A DNA stretch of 64,000 bases from Bacteroidales bacterium (GCA_030524805.1 JAUNFY010000003.1:1-64000), one strand, 5' to 3'; shown: positions 42,870 to 51,978, counted from the stretch's first letter. The notes: generated by a model from the letters alone, not told the origin. Translations and numbers: made by a program.

Positions 42870-45050
42870 TCAGATTTTCTTGCCGATAGTCCGGTCGCCT
42901 ATTTCCTTGGCAAGCATTCCCCGTTTCTCCATCAGCGCCTGTATTTCCATCAGTATCGTCTGTACCTCATCCGGTGCCGACTGGCTGAACTGCCCGTTGA
43001 GCGATTTCATCTTGGCGCTTATCTTCTGGTTGAGCAGCTCATTCTTCCATTCCAGTATGCTTCGCTGCACGAGTGTGTGCATCCTTTCTGTTTCCATCTG
43101 CATCTCGCTGACTGGATTGTTGCGCAGATAGATGTTGCTGAGCGGTGGCTCCGAGTTGATGGCTTCGGTCACTATGTGGCGCACGTCGTCATCGTGATGG
43201 CTCGACAGACGCTGCTCTATGAAATATCGCGAGAAGTTGAACTCTCGTTCCGTCATTTCCTTCTCCACCCTTTCCTTCAGCATGCGTTCCTCACGCTTTA
43301 TTTCGGCCACATTCATGGCTTTCTGCGCTATGTCGTCATATCCTTGCTTCAGCAGCGACTCTCTTTCAGCAGCTATATTCTCTGCCATCTGCTGTTTTGC
43401 CAGATCGTAGTCTGTCTTAAGCTGCAATATGCAGTTGATGGTCTTGTCAAATGCGGGCACGCTAAACCAGATGTCATCGTCCTGGAGTTCATCGGTCACA
43501 TATTCCATCACATCGATCATCCCCGTGCTTCCGTCTTCGTATGTCACCTCGCAGAAGTCGAGCATGCCATAACGCACGCACAGAAACACTATTGCGCGTT
43601 CGAAAGGATAGTATGGATACTGCTCAAGCAGGTCTTTGGTCTTCATCGACCGCAGGTTGCCGGTCACTGCGGGGTGTGGATTCCGGTTGTCGGTCTCGAT
43701 TCTCTCCACGTCGCTTTGGTTGCGCTGCTTGATTTGGCGCGCAACGATTTCGCCGCGCGACTTCTCCACGGCACTTTCGATCACGTCTTCGCGCACACCC
43801 AGGATTCGGCTGCATTCCTGAACGTAGACATTGCGTTTCACCTTGTCGGGAATGTGCGATAGCGATTGCACCACGCTTTCTATGGCAGCCACACGTCGCT
43901 GCGGATCATTGCCCACATCGCGCAGGAGCACCTGGGCCTTGAAGCGGATGATATCGGTTGCGTTGGTCTTTACATATTCTCTGAACTGTTCCGGGGTATT
44001 GATTCTGGCAAAGGAGTCGGGGTCGTGTCCGTCGGGAAGAAGGAGCACCTTCACGTTCATCTTGTGGGAGAGGAGCATGTCGATGCCCCGCAGCGCTGCC
44101 TTGATACCGGCTGCATCTCCGTCGTAAATCAGCGTGATGTTTTCCGTAAACCGGTGTATCATCGCGATTTGCCCGTCGGTGAGCGCCGTGCCGGATGATG
44201 CCACCACATTCTCCATCCCGGCCTGCCACATGCCGATCACGTCCATGTAGCCTTCCACGAGATAACAGTTGTCTTGCTTGGCAATCTCGCTTTTGGCCTG
44301 ATATATTCCGTAGAGTTCGTTGCTTTTTTTGTATATCGCCGATTCGGGGGAGTTGATGTATTTTGCCATTCCTCCCTTCAGGTCGCGTCCTCCGAGGGCC
44401 ACTACTTTTCCTGATGGATTCAGTACCGGGAATATTACTCGTCCCCTGAAGCGGTCGTAGCTGGCTCCGGGCATTCTTTGCGACTCGCCGAGCACTCCGG
44501 TTGCAATCAGGCTGGGAATGTCTACGCCGTCAAGCTTGGCAAGGTCGGCAAGTGCGTGCCCCGTGTCGAGATTGTAGCCGAGACGGAATTTCCTGATGGC
44601 CTCATCCGTCACTCCACGCTGATAGAGATACTGGAGTCCGACGTTGCGCCCTTCTTCGGTGTCGCGAAGGGCTTTTTCCATCTGGGTGGTGGCCCATTCG
44701 TTGGCGGCGAGCAGGCTCTCGCGCTCGTCCATCTGGCGCCGCTCGTCGTCGCTCAGCTCTTTTTCTTCCACCTTTATATTATACTTGGCGGCCAGATGCA
44801 GAAGTGCATCGCGATAGGAGAGGCCTTCCTTCTCCATTATGAAATTCACCGGGCTTCCACCTTTCTTGCAGGAGAAGCAGTAGCAGAAATTGCGCACGCT
44901 GTTGACTGAGAACGACGGCGTCTTTTCATTGTGGAAAGGGCATAGACCGACATAATTACGTCCTCTCCTGACAAGATGGACGTAATCGCTCACCACCTCC
45001 ACAATATTTGCAGCGTCGGTGATTTTCTGTATGGTTGCTTTGTCGATCAT
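42870..45050 (-). CDS. dnaG: DNA primase
   Basis: 726 residues. N-terminal CHC2 zinc finger (CPFHNEKTPSFSV...CYCFSCKKGG, about 38-66), the catalytic core with GYNLDTGHA and FRGRVIFPVLNPSGKVVALGGRDL, TOPRIM motifs YLVEGYMDVIGM (about 263-274) and LIYDGDAAGIKA (about 309-320), and a long C-terminal helical region (about 440-726) expected to contact DnaB. Longer than E. coli DnaG (581). Makes RNA primers for replication. Confidence 0.95.
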   Translation of the reverse strand: MIDKATIQKITDAANIVEVVSDYVHLVRRGRNYVGLCPFHNEKTPSFSVNSVRNFCYCFSCKKGGSPVNFIMEKEGLSYRDALLHLAAKYNIKVEEKELSDDERRQMDERESLLAANEWATTQMEKALRDTEEGRNVGLQYLYQRGVTDEAIRKFRLGYNLDTGHALADLAKLDGVDIPSLIATGVLGESQRMPGASYDRFRGRVIFPVLNPSGKVVALGGRDLKGGMAKYINSPESAIYKKSNELYGIYQAKSEIAKQDNCYLVEGYMDVIGMWQAGMENVVASSGTALTDGQIAMIHRFTENITLIYDGDAAGIKAALRGIDMLLSHKMNVKVLLLPDGHDPDSFARINTPEQFREYVKTNATDIIRFKAQVLLRDVGNDPQRRVAAIESVVQSLSHIPDKVKRNVYVQECSRILGVREDVIESAVEKSRGEIVARQIKQRNQSDVERIETDNRNPHPAVTGNLRSMKTKDLLEQYPYYPFERAIVFLCVRYGMLDFCEVTYEDGSTGMIDVMEYVTDELQDDDIWFSVPAFDKTINCILQLKTDYDLAKQQMAENIAAERESLLKQGYDDIAQKAMNVAEIKREERMLKERVEKEMTEREFNFSRYFIEQRLSSHHDDDVRHIVTEAINSEPPLSNIYLRNNPVSEMQMETERMHTLVQRSILEWKNELLNQKISAKMKSLNGQFSQSAPDEVQTILMEIQALMEKRGMLAKEIGDRTIGKKI

Positions 45051-45090
45051 TAAGTGCCAAAAAAGGAGAGGGGTGTCAAACCGGTCGGGT

Positions 45091-45984
45091 TTATCGTTGA
45101 GGTTGAAGCTTTTCTACCTGACGGAGTATGTCGTCGGCTGTAGCGGCCGACACCGGAACGAGAGGCAGGCGGAGTTCGTTGTCAATCAGACCCATGTCGT
45201 GCATCACGCATTTCACTCCTGCCGGGTTGCCGTCGGCGAAGAGCAATCTGATGATTTCCTTGAATTTATAGTGATAGTCTACTGCTTCTATATAGTTTCC
45301 TTCGAGGCAGAGATGCACCATCTCCGAGAATTCTTTCGGGAATGCGTTGCCCACAACCGAGATGACACCTTCCGCGCCAAGAGTCATCAGCGGATATGTC
45401 ATGCCGTCGTCGCCGCTTACCACCCGGAAGCCTTCCGGCTTCTCCTTGATGAGCCGTTCTATCTGCTGCATTTGTCCCGACGCTTCCTTGATTCCGATGA
45501 TGTTGGGCACTTCACGGGCGAGCCTGAGTGTGGTGTCGGCTGTCATGTTCACTCCGGTGCGTCCCGGCACGTTGTAGAGAATCAGCGGGAGCGGAGAGGC
45601 TTCGGCTATGGCTTTGAAGTGGCTGTAGATGCCTTCCTGCGAGGGTTTGTTGTAGTAGGGCACTACCGACAGTATTGCCGAATAGCCGGTAAGGTCGCTC
45701 TTGGTCACACGGCGGATGATTTCTGCCGTATTGTTGCCCCCGATTCCAACCACAAGCGGTATCCGGCCGCCGGCAGTCTCCCTGACGGCTTTCATAACGC
45801 TTGTTTTTTCTTCTTCGGTAAGGGTCGGGGTTTCTCCGGTAGTGCCGAGCACAACCAGAAAATCAGCACCGTTGCTGACCACGCGGTCCACAACCTTTGC
45901 AAGAGCAGGATAGTCTATTTCTTTTGTATGGGTGAAAGGCGTGATCAAGGCCACACCCATACCGAGCATGTTGATTGTTTGCAT
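45091..45984 (-). CDS. dapA: 4-hydroxy-tetrahydrodipicolinate synthase
   Basis: 297 residues from the ATG at 45984. An upstream start at 46014 would add ten residues inside the short leader; MQTINMLGMGVALITPF is the usual Bacteroidota N-terminus. Condenses pyruvate and aspartate semialdehyde for lysine and peptidoglycan synthesis. GTTGETPTLTEEEK (about 48-60), ILYNVPGRTGVNM (Tyr and Arg of the active site) and IIGIKEASG with Schiff-base K166 are present. Confidence 0.95.
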   Translation of the reverse strand: MQTINMLGMGVALITPFTHTKEIDYPALAKVVDRVVSNGADFLVVLGTTGETPTLTEEEKTSVMKAVRETAGGRIPLVVGIGGNNTAEIIRRVTKSDLTGYSAILSVVPYYNKPSQEGIYSHFKAIAEASPLPLILYNVPGRTGVNMTADTTLRLAREVPNIIGIKEASGQMQQIERLIKEKPEGFRVVSGDDGMTYPLMTLGAEGVISVVGNAFPKEFSEMVHLCLEGNYIEAVDYHYKFKEIIRLLFADGNPAGVKCVMHDMGLIDNELRLPLVPVSAATADDILRQVEKLQPQR

Positions 45985-46018
45985 AAGTGAACTGGATGCA
46001 GAATCTGGCATCACACTA

Positions 46019-46049
46019 CAAAATTACATCATTTTTTTTATACTGCATA
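46019..46049 (-). promoter_or_regulatory. promoter of dapA
   Basis: On the minus strand: TATG (46049-46046, one mismatch), 19-nt spacer, TAATTTTG (46026-46019). Short leader of about 25-30 nt to the ATG at 45984, which supports that start. Confidence 0.55.
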
Positions 46050-46103
46050 AAAAATAAAGTTTTTTTTACATAATGGCATGGAAAAAGCATATAAAAAGTA
46101 TAT

Positions 46104-46143
46104 AAAAAGAGGCGCAGTTCAGTTCATGAACGCGCCTCTTTTT
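46104..46143. terminator. bidirectional terminator downstream of the SGNH esterase gene
   Basis: AAAAAGAGGCGC (46104-46115) and GCGCCTCTTTTT (46132-46143) form a perfect 12-bp stem. The loop includes the palindrome GTTCATGAAC. On the minus strand the arm ends in a U-run, suiting the esterase gene that stops at 46175. Confidence 0.8.
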
Positions 46144-46174
46144 ATGTGTGATATGACCTATCGATGGTCTATGT

Positions 46175-48994
46175 TTAATTACCGAGCGGTTTCTCCATGT
46201 CCACGAATGTGGAGAGTGGCCAGTAAAATGCGTCCGCATCATCCGGAGTGGCAGGTGAATACTTGGTGTAAGGTTTCAGATGCTTCGCCAGTTCCGGAAG
46301 TTTTTCTGCTATTCCTTCCCTCACGCATCGTGCCACTTGGTCGGCGCCGAATGTGTTGAAATGCGTATTGTCGGCAAGGGCTTTGTCCTGTCCGGCGAAT
46401 GTGCCTGCCGGATAGTGCACGAGCACTCGCTTGCTGCCTTCTTCGCCGAGGGCTTCATAGAGGGTTGAGGTCATCTCGGTGAGGTCGATCAGTGGCACGT
46501 TTTCTCTTGCAGCCACTTCGCGCATCGCCTTCGGATAGTCGCCGTGGGTGTCCTGCAGTTTGCCGTTTTTGAAATTGCGGCGTGCTGTCGGGGTCAGGAA
46601 CACCACATTCAGCTGTTTGCTGCGGGCGCGGTCGATGAAGGTCTTCAGGTTGTGGGCGTAATTATAGTAGGCGCCGCTGCCGGCTCCTTTGTCTTTCTCA
46701 TCGTTATGTCCGAACTCCACGAAAACGTAGTCGCCCGGTTTAGCCATCGAAAGAACTTTGTCGTAGCGTTTGCCTGCGAAGAAAGAGGAGGTGCGCTGAC
46801 CGCTTTCGGCATGGTTGGATACAGCTATCTGCTCATCGAAAAATTGCGGTATGAGCTGTCCCCAGCTTGCCCAGGGCTCTTTGTTCTGGTCCACTACCGT
46901 GCTGTCGCCGCAATAGAAAAGTGTGGTCACTGAGTCTGACTCCTCCACAGGGCGGATTGTGATGCTCTCTACAGCTGGCGATTTGCCGGTCACTTCGATT
47001 GTCAGCTTGTCGTCCCAGTTGCATGTGCCGTATTCTCTCGGATTCAGACGCACGCTGTCTTTGAGGTTGATTCCGGGATTACGTTTGTTCACGATGAAGG
47101 AATATTCCTCCTGCTTCTTTTTGGGCAGATTCACCTCATTCAGCATCAACCGGCGGTTTTCGGCTCTTACCACAGTGCTCGATTTGCGCTTCTTGTCGCC
47201 GAGCTTTACTGTCACCATATAGTTGCCGTCCGGAACTCTCACCGAGAAGAAATAAGGTTTGCTTCCATCTTTGGTGGCGGCAGATCCGAAGTCGTAGCCA
47301 TAACCGTCCATCTCGTTATACGAGGGAATGTTGGCATCCATGGTGAAAGTCATTGGATAAATGTCGGTCAGGTAGTCTTTCAGCGGGCAGTCGGTGCCGC
47401 GGAGTCCTTCGGCTATGCTTGCGGCGTTCAGGCGTGCCCCTTTTTTCGAGGAATGTGTATGGTCTTTCTTGAAGTAAGGCGGGGTGTTTGCTTCACCAAT
47501 GGCCTGATACTTCTTGCCAGAGATTGAATTGAGGTCGATATAGTAGGCACCGGCCTGGCGGGCGGCATCTTTGGCCCATTTGCCGAAGGAGGCGGCGTTG
47601 CTCTCTATCTTGCCATCTTTCCATTTGTTGCGCGGCGTATGGCTCAATACGATTGGTATCGCACCTTTCTCTTTGCAGTCCATGATGAATTTGCGCAGAT
47701 ACCATCCGTAAGTATACACCACTTGGTTGATGCCTGTCTTCTCCATCTTGAACACCTTGCTTTCAGGACCGGAGCCATGAAGTTCGCCGCGGGCTTTGCC
47801 TGTGTTGATGTCGCCGCCATCGTTGTGGCCGAACTGCATTATCACGAAGTCGCCCGGTTGGAGTGCGTTGTACACCTTGTCCCAGCGTCCCTCGTCGAGG
47901 AATGTTCTGGCGCTTCTGCCTGCCATGGCATGGTTTTCCACGCTGATTTCGTCGGTGTCAAACAATTCGGCTATCACGCTGCCCCAGCCCCACATGCTGT
48001 CGTCGTCGCTGTCTTCATTTTTCACCGTGCTGTCGCCGATGGTGAAGAGCACCGGTTTGCCCGGTTTGCGGGTGCTTCCGGTCACTGTGTCTACGGGGAA
48101 GGGAAGGAGATAATCCTTGAGCGCGCAGCCTTCAAGTGCGGATATGCCCTGTGCGGCTGATTCGGCATTCACCTTCGCGCCGAAAGCTGACGTGTGGATG
48201 CGGTCGATGTAGAACATCGTCTTCACCTTATCTTTCCCGAAGCGCTCGAATTTTTTTGCCGTGATGTCGTTGAGGTCTACGAATGGCACACCTTCGGCCT
48301 CCGCCACTTGCTTGGCCCAAAGTCCGAAAGTCTTGTCTACTCGTGTCACTTTTGTGCTGTCCTTATCGTCCCAGGCCATTCTCGGTGTGAGGGAGAAAAG
48401 TATCGGGTGTGCCCCCTTGGCCTTCACTTCGCGCACATAGCGCCGCATATATTCGCCGTAGGAGTATACTGTGTCGCGCACTCCGGTTTCTTTTATCACC
48501 ACCGGCAGCACTTCATCGCCTATTCCTTTTATGGTGGCTCGCGCACGTCCGCTGTCGAATGGTCCGTTGTCGTTGTGGCCGAGTTCTATGATCACCCAGT
48601 CGCCTTTGCGCACGCCTTCAAGCACGTCTTTCCACAACACATTGTAGAAGGTGCGGCTGCTCATGCCTCCGAGCGCATGGTTTTCTACTGTGATCTTGTT
48701 TTTGTCGAAATAATCGGGAGCGTAATATCCCCAGCCCCATTGACCGTTGCTGCCGTTGCCGAGCGTCCCGGTGCGCATGGTGGAGTTGCCTACCAGAAAC
48801 AGCACGGGATTATTCCCGACTCGGCTGCTGCCGGCCACAGGGCGCGCGGTGCGCGCTTTGTTGATACTGTCGGGCGTGTTGTCGATCACCTGATTGACAT
48901 CGGGCATCGACTGTGGCGCTTCCGGAGCTGCCGCCAATGCCAGAAAGGCGCAGGCCATGCCGGCCGCCGGCAGGATGTGTCGTAAATGTTTCAT
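46175..48994 (-). CDS. secreted triple-SGNH-domain carbohydrate esterase
   Basis: 939 residues with an N-terminal signal peptide (about 1-23). Three GDSL/SGNH hydrolase domains resembling rhamnogalacturonan acetylesterases: domain 1 about 60-295 (GNS nucleophile S71, GHND 139-142, D264/H267), domain 2 about 312-545 (GDS S322, GHND 389-392, D511/H514), domain 3 about 690-900 (GDS S698, GHND 762-765, D875/H878). A beta-rich region at about 548-685 (YNEMDGYGYDFGS...NYMVTVKLGD) looks like the carbohydrate-binding-type domain found with such esterases. All three catalytic sets are retained, though domain 1 has Asn for Asp in the GDS box. Probably deacetylates pectin or similar glycans. Confidence 0.85.
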   Translation of the reverse strand: MKHLRHILPAAGMACAFLALAAAPEAPQSMPDVNQVIDNTPDSINKARTARPVAGSSRVGNNPVLFLVGNSTMRTGTLGNGSNGQWGWGYYAPDYFDKNKITVENHALGGMSSRTFYNVLWKDVLEGVRKGDWVIIELGHNDNGPFDSGRARATIKGIGDEVLPVVIKETGVRDTVYSYGEYMRRYVREVKAKGAHPILFSLTPRMAWDDKDSTKVTRVDKTFGLWAKQVAEAEGVPFVDLNDITAKKFERFGKDKVKTMFYIDRIHTSAFGAKVNAESAAQGISALEGCALKDYLLPFPVDTVTGSTRKPGKPVLFTIGDSTVKNEDSDDDSMWGWGSVIAELFDTDEISVENHAMAGRSARTFLDEGRWDKVYNALQPGDFVIMQFGHNDGGDINTGKARGELHGSGPESKVFKMEKTGINQVVYTYGWYLRKFIMDCKEKGAIPIVLSHTPRNKWKDGKIESNAASFGKWAKDAARQAGAYYIDLNSISGKKYQAIGEANTPPYFKKDHTHSSKKGARLNAASIAEGLRGTDCPLKDYLTDIYPMTFTMDANIPSYNEMDGYGYDFGSAATKDGSKPYFFSVRVPDGNYMVTVKLGDKKRKSSTVVRAENRRLMLNEVNLPKKKQEEYSFIVNKRNPGINLKDSVRLNPREYGTCNWDDKLTIEVTGKSPAVESITIRPVEESDSVTTLFYCGDSTVVDQNKEPWASWGQLIPQFFDEQIAVSNHAESGQRTSSFFAGKRYDKVLSMAKPGDYVFVEFGHNDEKDKGAGSGAYYNYAHNLKTFIDRARSKQLNVVFLTPTARRNFKNGKLQDTHGDYPKAMREVAARENVPLIDLTEMTSTLYEALGEEGSKRVLVHYPAGTFAGQDKALADNTHFNTFGADQVARCVREGIAEKLPELAKHLKPYTKYSPATPDDADAFYWPLSTFVDMEKPLGN

Positions 48995-49063
48995 TGATTA
49001 TATATAGATATTAGGTTTATTGGAATTCGTAAATAAGTTTAACCAACTTCTTAATTAATTTTG

Positions 49064-49095
49064 CAAATTTAGGCAAAAATTTCCTAATATCCAAA
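49064..49095 (-). promoter_or_regulatory. promoter of the SGNH esterase gene
   Basis: On the minus strand: TTTG (49095-49092), 20-nt spacer, TAAATTTG (49071-49064). The -33 box sits in the U-run following the rubredoxin terminator. The leader of about 65 nt contains TAAGTT-n5-AACTTC-type arms (49034-49050). Confidence 0.7.
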
Positions 49096-49097
49096 AT

Positions 49098-49134
49098 AAA
49101 CAGCCATCATGGCGTGTGGCCACGATGGCTGTTT
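49098..49134 (-). terminator. terminator of the rubredoxin gene
   Basis: AAACAGCCATC (49098-49108) pairs with GATGGCTGTTT (49124-49134), with an inner TGGC/GGCCA-type extension. Read on the minus strand it is followed by TTTATTTT. Confidence 0.75.
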
Positions 49135-49163
49135 GATGTTTGATTATATTGCGGATGCGGTGT

Positions 49164-49331
49164 TTATTCCACCGGGCTGAACTGGTCTTTGCCCACACCG
49201 CAGATCGGACATACCCAATCTTCAGGAAGGTCGGCAAATTCAGTTCCGGGGCTGATTCCGTTGTCGGGGTCGCCGATAGCCGGGTCATAAACCCAATCGC
49301 ATACGTCGCATACAAATTTCTGATCTTTCAT
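49164..49331 (-). CDS. rubredoxin
   Basis: 55 residues. A small iron-sulfur-free one-iron electron carrier: two CxxC pairs, CDVC (residues 8-11) and CPIC (41-44), with [14 protein letters not shown] and [11 protein letters not shown] between them, the complete rubredoxin signature. In anaerobic Bacteroidales it usually serves oxygen or peroxide detoxification (rubrerythrin-type partners), but no partner is adjacent. Monocistronic with its own terminator. Confidence 0.95.
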   Translation of the reverse strand: MKDQKFVCDVCDWVYDPAIGDPDNGISPGTEFADLPEDWVCPICGVGKDQFSPVE

Positions 49332-49419
49332 AGTTGATAAATTTTTAAGAGGTTTGCAATCAAAACATCTAAATCCTCATCTTGGTTCAATCCCTCCCCC
49401 CAAGAAGTCAGGGGAAGCA
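49332..49419. other. rubredoxin upstream region and repeat-array flank
   Basis: First part of the 394-nt spacer between rubredoxin and glnN. AT-rich near the rubredoxin start, then a pyrimidine-rich patch (TCCCTCCCCCC, 49390-49401) just before the repeat array. No consensus promoter found for rubredoxin. Confidence 0.4.
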
Positions 49420-49579
49420 GTGTGAGGGCGGCAGCCCGAATTCCCGAAAGTCAGAGGAAGCAGTGTGAGGGCGGTAGCCCGAAAAGTCCCCGGTTCTCAA
49501 AAGTTTTTTTGAAGGAGTGTGAGGGCGCAGCCCGAATCCCCAAAAGTCAGAGGAGGCTGTGTGAGGGCGGAAGCCCGAA
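49420..49579. repeat. four-copy hairpin repeat upstream of glnN
   Basis: The 20-21 bp core GTGTGAGGGCGGCAGCCCGAA occurs at 49420-49440, 49463-49483, 49517-49536 and 49559-49579 with a variable 3-4 nt centre. Each core can fold as GGGC/GCCC. Copies 1, 2 and 4 are preceded by a conserved AGTCAG(G/A)GGA(A/G)G segment. Start-to-start spacing is 43, 54 and 42 bp, so it is not CRISPR-like. Confidence 0.8.
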
Positions 49580-49611
49580 TTTCATCTTTCCATCTTCCCA
49601 TCTTCCCAAAT

Positions 49612-49642
49612 TTTGCCAATTAAAAAATTTTATATAATTTTG
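49612..49642 (+). promoter_or_regulatory. promoter of glnN
   Basis: TTTG (49612-49615), exactly 19 nt, TAATTTTG (49635-49642). A perfect consensus match, 33 bp downstream of the last hairpin repeat. Leader of about 75 nt to the ATG. Confidence 0.75.
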
Positions 49643-49725
49643 CAGCATGAAAATCTGAAGAATTTTTCTGAAAGATCATCAGGTAAAAAACCGGAATATT
49701 CCGGCCGTCTAAATACTATTAAAAG

Positions 49726-51915
49726 ATGTCAGATTTAAGGTTTAAAAGCGTAGAGGAGGCATCCTCCCGTAAGCCCGTAGAGGTAAAGCTCCCGAATGAA
49801 CGCGTGGAAAAATACTACGCGAAGCAAGTATTCAACCGGCAAAAAATGTTTGAATATCTGCCTCGACAAACCTACCAGGCGCTTGTAGACGCCATCGACA
49901 ACAAGAAAACCTTAAGTCTGTCACTTGCCGATAGTGTGGCGGAAGGCATGAAAAGATGGGCCATCGAATCAGGCGCCCGTCATTACACCCACTGGTTTCA
50001 CCCTCTCACTGGCGGAACGGCGGAAAAACACGACTCTTTCATCGAGCATGATGGTAAAGGGGGAGTGCTGGAGACATTCACCGGCAAACTCCTCGTGCAG
50101 CAGGAGCCGGACGCATCCTCTTTCCCCAACGGTGGCATTCGCAACACTTTTGAGGCGCGCGGTTATTCAGCTTGGGACATTTCCTCGCCCGCTTTCATCA
50201 TCAACGACACTCTCTGCATCCCTACTGTCTTTATCTCCTACACCGGAGAGAGCCTCGACTATAAGACTCCGTTGCTCAAGGCTTTGAATTCGGTCGATAA
50301 GGCCGCCACCCGCGTGGCGAGGTATTTCAATCCTGAAGTAAATCATGTCAAGTCTTATCTCGGCTGGGAGCAGGAATATTTCCTTGTCGATGAGGCACTT
50401 TACGACGCGCGCCCCGACTTGGTGATGACGGGCCGCACGCTGATGGGACATGAATCGGCAAAAAACCAGCAGCTTGAAGATCATTATTTCGGAGCCATTC
50501 CGCAGCGCGTGGAGGCGTTCATGCTCGATCTGGAGTTGGAATGCCATAAGCTTGGCATCCCCGCCAAAACACGCCACAATGAGGTGGCACCCAACCAGTT
50601 TGAGCTCGCGCCAATCTTCGAGGAGGCAAACCTTGCAAACGACCACAACCAGCTTCTGATGAGCCTGATGGCGGAAGTGGCCAGAAAGCATCATTTCCGC
50701 GTCTTGCTGCATGAAAAACCGTTCGCCGGCATCAATGGCAGCGGTAAGCACAACAACTGGAGCCTCGGCACCGACAAAGGTGTGCTTCTTTTCGCTCCCG
50801 GCAAGACTCCCGAGCAGAACCTGCAGTTCATTACTTTTGTGGCCAACGTCATGGCGGCTGTTCACGAGCACAACGCGCTGCTGAAGGCGTCGATCATGAC
50901 CGCTACCAATGCCCATCGCCTCGGTGCCAACGAGGCGCCTCCGGCCATAATCTCGATGTTCCTCGGCACTCAGCTCACCAAGATTCTTGACTCGATAGAG
51001 AAGGCCGAGGAGGATGCCGACATTCTCCTTGATGGCAAAGATAAGATAAATCTCGACATAGCTCAGATTCCGGAGCTTATGATCGACAACACCGACCGCA
51101 ACCGCACAAGTCCCTTCGCTTTCACCGGCAACAGGTTTGAATATCGTGCCGTTGGCAGTACCGCAAACTGTGCTTCGGCCATGATTGCCGTAAATGCGGC
51201 GGTTGCTGATCAGCTCAATCGTTTTGCCGATAAGGTAGACGCACGTGTGGCTGCCGGCGAACAGCTCAACCAGGCTATATTCAAGGAAATGCGTCAGCTC
51301 GTCATCGACTCTAAGGCCATCCACTTCGATGGCAACGGCTATAGCGATGAGTGGAAGGAAGAGGCTGCCCGTCGTGGTCTCGATGTGGAGAGTAGTGCTC
51401 CGCTGATGTACGATGCTTACACCCGCAAGAGCTCCACTGAAATGTTTGAGCGCACAGGTGTGCTTTCGACAAAAGAGATCGAGGCCCGCAACGAGGTGAA
51501 GTGGGAGATGTATAGCAAGAAAGTGCAGATCGAGAGCCGTGTGCTCGGCGACCTTGCCATAAATCATATCATTCCTGCTGCCACCCGCTATCAGAGTCTG
51601 TTGCTCGACAACGTTTATAAGATAAAAAGTCTTTTCGCAGGAGAGAAGATGGACAAGATCGCGGCCCACGACCTGGCGGCCATCGAGCAGATGTCTGATC
51701 ATATCTCCAAGATCCGCAACGGAGTGGAAGACATGGTGGCGAAGCGCCATGTGGCCAACCGCAAACCCAACGAGCGAAGCAAAGCGATAGCTTACCACGA
51801 CGACATCGTGCCGGCAATGGAAGAAATAAGGAAGAGCATCGACGCGCTCGAACTCATGGTCGACAATGAGATTTGGCCCCTCCCGAAATATCGTGAGCTT
51901 CTGTTCATAAGATAA
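49726..51915 (+). CDS. glnN: glutamine synthetase, type III
   Basis: 729 residues, the size of GSIII (GSI is about 450). Assimilates ammonia into glutamine. The N-terminal GSIII-specific region (about 1-85) leads to HYTHWFHPLTGGTAEKHDSF (about 87-106), the catalytic stretch YLGWEQEYFLVD (about 212-223), AKTRHNEVAPNQFELAP (about 283-299), NGSGKHNNWSLGTD (about 341-354) and NRTSPFAFTGNRFEYRAVGS (about 463-482). A long helical C-terminus follows. Monocistronic, flanked by its own promoter and terminator. Confidence 0.96.
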   Translation: MSDLRFKSVEEASSRKPVEVKLPNERVEKYYAKQVFNRQKMFEYLPRQTYQALVDAIDNKKTLSLSLADSVAEGMKRWAIESGARHYTHWFHPLTGGTAEKHDSFIEHDGKGGVLETFTGKLLVQQEPDASSFPNGGIRNTFEARGYSAWDISSPAFIINDTLCIPTVFISYTGESLDYKTPLLKALNSVDKAATRVARYFNPEVNHVKSYLGWEQEYFLVDEALYDARPDLVMTGRTLMGHESAKNQQLEDHYFGAIPQRVEAFMLDLELECHKLGIPAKTRHNEVAPNQFELAPIFEEANLANDHNQLLMSLMAEVARKHHFRVLLHEKPFAGINGSGKHNNWSLGTDKGVLLFAPGKTPEQNLQFITFVANVMAAVHEHNALLKASIMTATNAHRLGANEAPPAIISMFLGTQLTKILDSIEKAEEDADILLDGKDKINLDIAQIPELMIDNTDRNRTSPFAFTGNRFEYRAVGSTANCASAMIAVNAAVADQLNRFADKVDARVAAGEQLNQAIFKEMRQLVIDSKAIHFDGNGYSDEWKEEAARRGLDVESSAPLMYDAYTRKSSTEMFERTGVLSTKEIEARNEVKWEMYSKKVQIESRVLGDLAINHIIPAATRYQSLLLDNVYKIKSLFAGEKMDKIAAHDLAAIEQMSDHISKIRNGVEDMVAKRHVANRKPNERSKAIAYHDDIVPAMEEIRKSIDALELMVDNEIWPLPKYRELLFIR

Positions 51916-51978
51916 CCCACATAAGGATAGCGTGTCAATCACGTAAATCACTTGATTTCATCTTCCTTATGAAGATAT

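Noticed and set aside
49055..49315. 86-codon minus-strand frame over rubredoxin
   Set aside because: Wrong frame; the rubredoxin frame has a complete CxxC pair set and explains the region.
49420..49579. CRISPR array
   Set aside because: Only four imperfect 20-21 bp copies with uneven 21-34 bp gaps that are themselves partly repeated, and no cas genes.
49422..49637. 71-codon frame with repeated Cys-Glu-Gly-Gly and Arg-Ile-Pro units
   Set aside because: It merely translates the four-copy DNA repeat; no conserved protein or start context.
50167..51951. Long open frame (594 codons) on the minus strand
   Set aside because: Fully antisense to glnN, a certain gene. Its composition (His-, Val- and Arg-rich, no motifs) is the usual shadow of a GC-rich codon pattern.
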